DNA of 46,129 nt from Bradyrhizobium guangdongense (GTDB lineage: Bacteria; Pseudomonadota; Alphaproteobacteria; Rhizobiales; Xanthobacteraceae), in NCBI RefSeq assembly GCF_006483445.1, contig NZ_PPPT01000041.1:1-46129 (forward strand), in the 5' to 3' direction. Numbering within the stretch: position 1 is the first letter of the stretch; each line of letters opens with the position of its first letter. The notes beneath the pieces are model-generated. The model had not been told where the DNA came from and did not search any database. It saw only the letters and a list, made by a program, of their open reading frames with translations. This document shows, in pieces, positions 43,484 to 46,129 of this stretch. The position numbers and the translations under genes are program-made.

Positions 43484-43927
43484 TCAGTAGCAGCGCGTCA
43501 CGTTGACGGCGTGCTCCTGGCCGCCGCGGCCGGGCACGATCACGGTTTCCGTCGGGCAGCTCGGAATGTAGGGCTTGTCTGATGGTACGACGTTCGGCGG
43601 ATAGCGGTGCGTCCAATCCCAGGGCACATCGTAGGTGTAGGTGTAGCGGATGTCGTTGGAGAGCGGCGGTGCCACCTCCGCATAGCCTTCGCTGCCCGAC
43701 GGCCCGTAAAAGAAGCCGCCGCCTGCCGGCCACATGTTCCATGCACCCCGCGATCCGCGGTGATGGAAGCGCGCGCCCGGCGCGATCGGCCCGCGGGCGG
43801 CTGGAGCCGCAACGCCGGCCGGGGCCGCCACCGCGCCTCCCGATCTCGCAAAAGAGTGGTCTGCGGCAAGCAAGAGCGTCGCTGCGCTCAGAGAGGCGAT
43901 CACCGCCCCGGATACTCGATACGACAT
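43484..43927 (-). CDS. Secreted protein of unknown function
   Basis: A 147-residue exported protein. The signal sequence (MSYRVSGAVIASLSAATLLLA) is followed by an Ala/Pro/Gly-rich linker (GGAVAAPAGVAAPAARGP) and a Tyr/Gly-rich globular part (WNMWPAGGGFFYGPSGSE; YTYTYDVPWDWTHRYPPNV) with two Cys (PSCPTETVIVPGRGGQ; VTRCY at the end) that can form a disulfide. This composition is common among Bradyrhizobium periplasmic proteins. ATG 43927 is used; GTG 43936 and TTG 43939 are in frame. Function unknown. Divergent from the phosphatase-family gene. Confidence 0.75.
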   Translation of the reverse strand: MSYRVSGAVIASLSAATLLLAADHSFARSGGAVAAPAGVAAPAARGPIAPGARFHHRGSRGAWNMWPAGGGFFYGPSGSEGYAEVAPPLSNDIRYTYTYDVPWDWTHRYPPNVVPSDKPYIPSCPTETVIVPGRGGQEHAVNVTRCY

Positions 43928-44283
43928 GTTACGCACCAACTCGTTGGCTCAAAACGGCTCCCCTTTTGGGGACGCTAGGCCGGGTCGTCCGCCGCCCGCA
44001 AACCCATACTTAATTGTTAGTTAAGGGGTATTATTAACACGGGGAGCCCGCGCGGCACCTGCCTATCGGCTCACAATGACGGGATCGGCTGCGGCTGGGG
44101 ATCGCAGGTTCGGCAAGGCCTCCCGTTGCGCTCCGGCGCGCGCAATGACAGCGATTTGACGTCGCTCCACATCATCCTTGCCTGCCCTACGCCCCTCTGT
44201 AACAAAAGCGTCACGCAGCAAAACTAAACGAAGGCGGCGGCCGGCCGGTTTGGCAGCGCCGCCTCATGCAGGGGAGAAATTCG
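43928..44283. other. Divergent intergenic region, AT-rich tract
   Basis: 356 bp with no gene I can support. At 44008-44040 an AT-rich tract (TTAATTGTTAGTTAAG, TATTATTAACA) stands out and probably contains the promoter(s). At 44079-44155, CACAATGAC...GCGCGCAATGACAGC resembles a degenerate remnant of the dispersed palindromic repeat. A GGGGAGAA Shine-Dalgarno lies just before the phosphatase ATG. Confidence 0.5.
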
Positions 44284-46129
44284 ATGCGCCGTTCACTATT
44301 GTTGCTGTCTGCCGGACTGACGCTGATGTCGACTGGACTGGCGTCGGCCCAGAACAATACGCAGCGCAATCTGATCCTGTTCATTCCCGACGGCCTGCGC
44401 GCGCTGAAGGTCAATCCGCAGACGGCGCCCGCCATGGCCGACGTCCGCGACAAGGGCGTCAACTTCAAGAATCCGCACTCGCTGTTTCCGACCTTCACCA
44501 TGGCGAACGGCTCGGCGATGTCGACCGGGCACTATCTCGGCGACACCGGTGTGTTCTCCAATACGATCTACACCGGCTACACCTCCGTGCCGGCCGGCGA
44601 CACCGTCGTGCCCTTCATCGAGAACGACGCCGTGCTCGGCGACATCGACGAACACTTCAACGGCAACTATCTCAACGAAGAGACGATCCTGAAGCTCGCC
44701 CGCGACAGGCAATACAGCACCGCGGCGATCGGCAAGCTCGGGCCGACTTTCCAGTTCGATCACACCGACCGTCCCGGCGAGGCCGGCCTGCATTCGATCG
44801 TGCTCGACGATGCCACCGGCGGCAAGAACAGCGTGCCGTTGTCGGAGGAGATGAAGGCCGCCCTGACCAAGGCCGGCCTGCCGCTCGCCACCCCGCCCCG
44901 TGGCGACAACGGCAAGGCGGGCGATGCCAAGACGCCCGGCACCACCGTCGCCAATGTGGCGCAGCAAGCCTATCTCGCCGACGTCGCCACCAAGGTCGTG
45001 CTTCCCATGTTCAAGGCGCGCAACAAGCCGTTCGTGCTGGTGTTCTGGTCGCGCGATCCCGACGGCAGCCAGCACAACACCGGCGACAGCCTCAACCAGA
45101 TCAAGCCGGGCATCAACGGTCCGACCTCGATGGCGGGCATCAAGAACGCCGACGACAATCTCGCGCAGCTCCGCAAGGCGCTCGACGAACTCGGCCTCGC
45201 CGCCTCGACCAACATCATCGTCTCGGCCGACCACGGCTTCTCGACGATTTCCAAGGAAAGCAAGACCAGCCCCTCGGCCAAGGTCAGCTATGACGACACG
45301 CCGAAGGACTTCTTGCCGATGGGCTTTGTCGCGCTCGACCTTGCCAAGGCGCTGGATCTGCCGCTCTACGACCCCAACGACAAGAACGCGAAGGTCGAGG
45401 GCAACAAGCATCCCAAGGCCGGCAACGGCGTGCTCGGCAAGGATCCGACCAAGCCGGACGTGATCGTCGCCACCAATGGCGGATCCGATTTGATCTACAT
45501 CCCGAGCAAGGATCGCAAACTCGCCCGCAAGGTGATCAACGCGCTGCTCGAGCAGGACTATGTCAGCGGCATCTTCGTGCACGACGAGCTCGGCAATTTC
45601 CCGGGCACGCTGCCGATGTCGCAACTGAGCCTGAACGGCAAGGCGGCAACGCCAAATCCCGCCATCGTCGTCAACTTCCGTTCCTACGCCAGCGATTGCG
45701 GCGAGGCGCCGACCAATTGCTCGGTGCAGGTCGCCGACACCGTGCTGCGCCAGGGCCAGGGCATGCATGGCAGCTTCAGCCGCGGCGACACCATGAACTT
45801 CATGGCGGCGATCGGGCCCGACTTCAAAGGCGGCTACGTCGACGAGCTTCCGGTCAGCAATGCCGATGTCGGCGCCACCGCGGCCAAGCTCATGGGCCTG
45901 ACCACCAAGCCAAAAGGCAGCCTGATCGGCCGCGTGATGACGGAAGCGATGCCGAACGGCGAGACGCCGAAGGCCTATGTCGGTTCGGTGAAATCACGGC
46001 CGAGCGAGAGCGGGCTGCGTACCGTGCTGAACTTCCAGCGCGTCGGCAGCCAACGCTATTTCGACGTCGCCGGTTTCCCCGGCCGCACCCTCGGGCTCGA
46101 GGCGGACGACAAAACAAAAACGGCGGGGG
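44284..46129 (+). CDS. Exported alkaline-phosphatase-superfamily phosphodiesterase/nucleotide pyrophosphatase (3' end beyond window)
   Basis: A frame of at least 615 codons with no stop before the right edge. The signal peptide MRRSLLLLSAGLTLMSTGLA ends near SAQ. The metallo-enzyme core has D36 in LFIPDGLRA, probable nucleophile T72 in SLFPTFTMANGSAM, metal ligands in WSRDPDGSQHN and VSADHGFS, and a late H in GQGMHGSFSRGD. This matches the NPP/type I phosphodiesterase branch. An insert rich in polar residues (GDNGKAGDAKTPGTT, about 205-220) is present. Periplasmic hydrolysis of phosphodiesters or phosphonates is likely; the substrate is unknown. ATG 44284 has GGGGAGAA 6 nt upstream. Confidence 0.88.
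   Translation, partial: MRRSLLLLSAGLTLMSTGLASAQNNTQRNLILFIPDGLRALKVNPQTAPAMADVRDKGVNFKNPHSLFPTFTMANGSAMSTGHYLGDTGVFSNTIYTGYTSVPAGDTVVPFIENDAVLGDIDEHFNGNYLNEETILKLARDRQYSTAAIGKLGPTFQFDHTDRPGEAGLHSIVLDDATGGKNSVPLSEEMKAALTKAGLPLATPPRGDNGKAGDAKTPGTTVANVAQQAYLADVATKVVLPMFKARNKPFVLVFWSRDPDGSQHNTGDSLNQIKPGINGPTSMAGIKNADDNLAQLRKALDELGLAASTNIIVSADHGFSTISKESKTSPSAKVSYDDTPKDFLPMGFVALDLAKALDLPLYDPNDKNAKVEGNKHPKAGNGVLGKDPTKPDVIVATNGGSDLIYIPSKDRKLARKVINALLEQDYVSGIFVHDELGNFPGTLPMSQLSLNGKAATPNPAIVVNFRSYASDCGEAPTNCSVQVADTVLRQGQGMHGSFSRGDTMNFMAAIGPDFKGGYVDELPVSNADVGATAAKLMGLTTKPKGSLIGRVMTEAMPNGETPKAYVGSVKSRPSESGLRTVLNFQRVGSQRYFDVAGFPGRTLGLEADDKTKTAG

Overview
The window reads as chromosomal DNA of a GC-rich alphaproteobacterium, most likely Bradyrhizobium or a close relative. 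The reasons are strong G/C preference at third codon positions, EcfG-type promoter spacing (GGAAC-N16-CGTT), many LysR/GntR/IclR-controlled catabolic genes with orphan periplasmic binding proteins, and the dispersed palindromic repeat that begins GTCATTGCGAGCGAAGCGA. The genus call is inference from style and gene content, not from a marker gene. I see no IS element, prophage, integrase or CRISPR array.

Layout. 1-2400: a secreted protein of unknown function runs off the left edge (minus strand), followed by a frameshifted small gene and a tRNA-Leu(GAG). 2400-6310: fliN and lipB with overlapping divergent starts, then a mirror-image block LysR<- ->tautomerase | tautomerase<- ->LysR around a shared hairpin. 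6420-8000: a PAS hybrid histidine kinase behind a clear EcfG stress promoter. 8000-12750: acylphosphatase coupled to an oxaloacetate-decarboxylase-type enzyme, a biotin-dependent acyl-CoA carboxylase alpha subunit and a zinc metallopeptidase, with interspersed repeats between some of them. 13000-17370: a second, paralogous hybrid kinase, a half-size EamA exporter and an ArsB-type transporter.

17375-22751 is a sugar-acid catabolic locus: GntR and MFS transporter on the minus strand, and enolase-superfamily dehydratase, gluconate 5-dehydrogenase-like SDR and L-idonate 5-dehydrogenase-like ADH on the plus strand, with a TTGT...ACAA palindrome between the two operons. 22755-30905 looks like an aromatic or terpenoid degradation locus: extradiol dioxygenase, IclR regulator, cytochrome P450, two type I ABC substrate-binding proteins, FAD monooxygenase and FAH-family hydrolase. 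Both divergent promoter regions carry strong inverted repeats. No permease or ATPase genes accompany the binding proteins.

30906-46129 is a mixed region: a tandem-domain periplasmic protein divergent from a NarL-type two-component pair, a membrane protein, an ArsR/SRPBCC operon with a recognisable operator, terminator and a family of CTGTCAYAATT repeats, an SDR lacking the catalytic Tyr and Lys, two GNAT proteins, a winged-helix/TPR regulator coupled to a MarC protein, a two-winged-helix regulator, small membrane proteins, a GNAT/membrane-protein pair of unknown function, a secreted protein, and an alkaline-phosphatase-superfamily enzyme cut by the right edge. No single obviously new system dominates. 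The best candidates for something undescribed are the mirrored LysR/tautomerase block, the GNAT/membrane pair (41822-43455), the catalytically altered SDR (35961-36665) and the tandem-domain/two-component locus (30906-33998).
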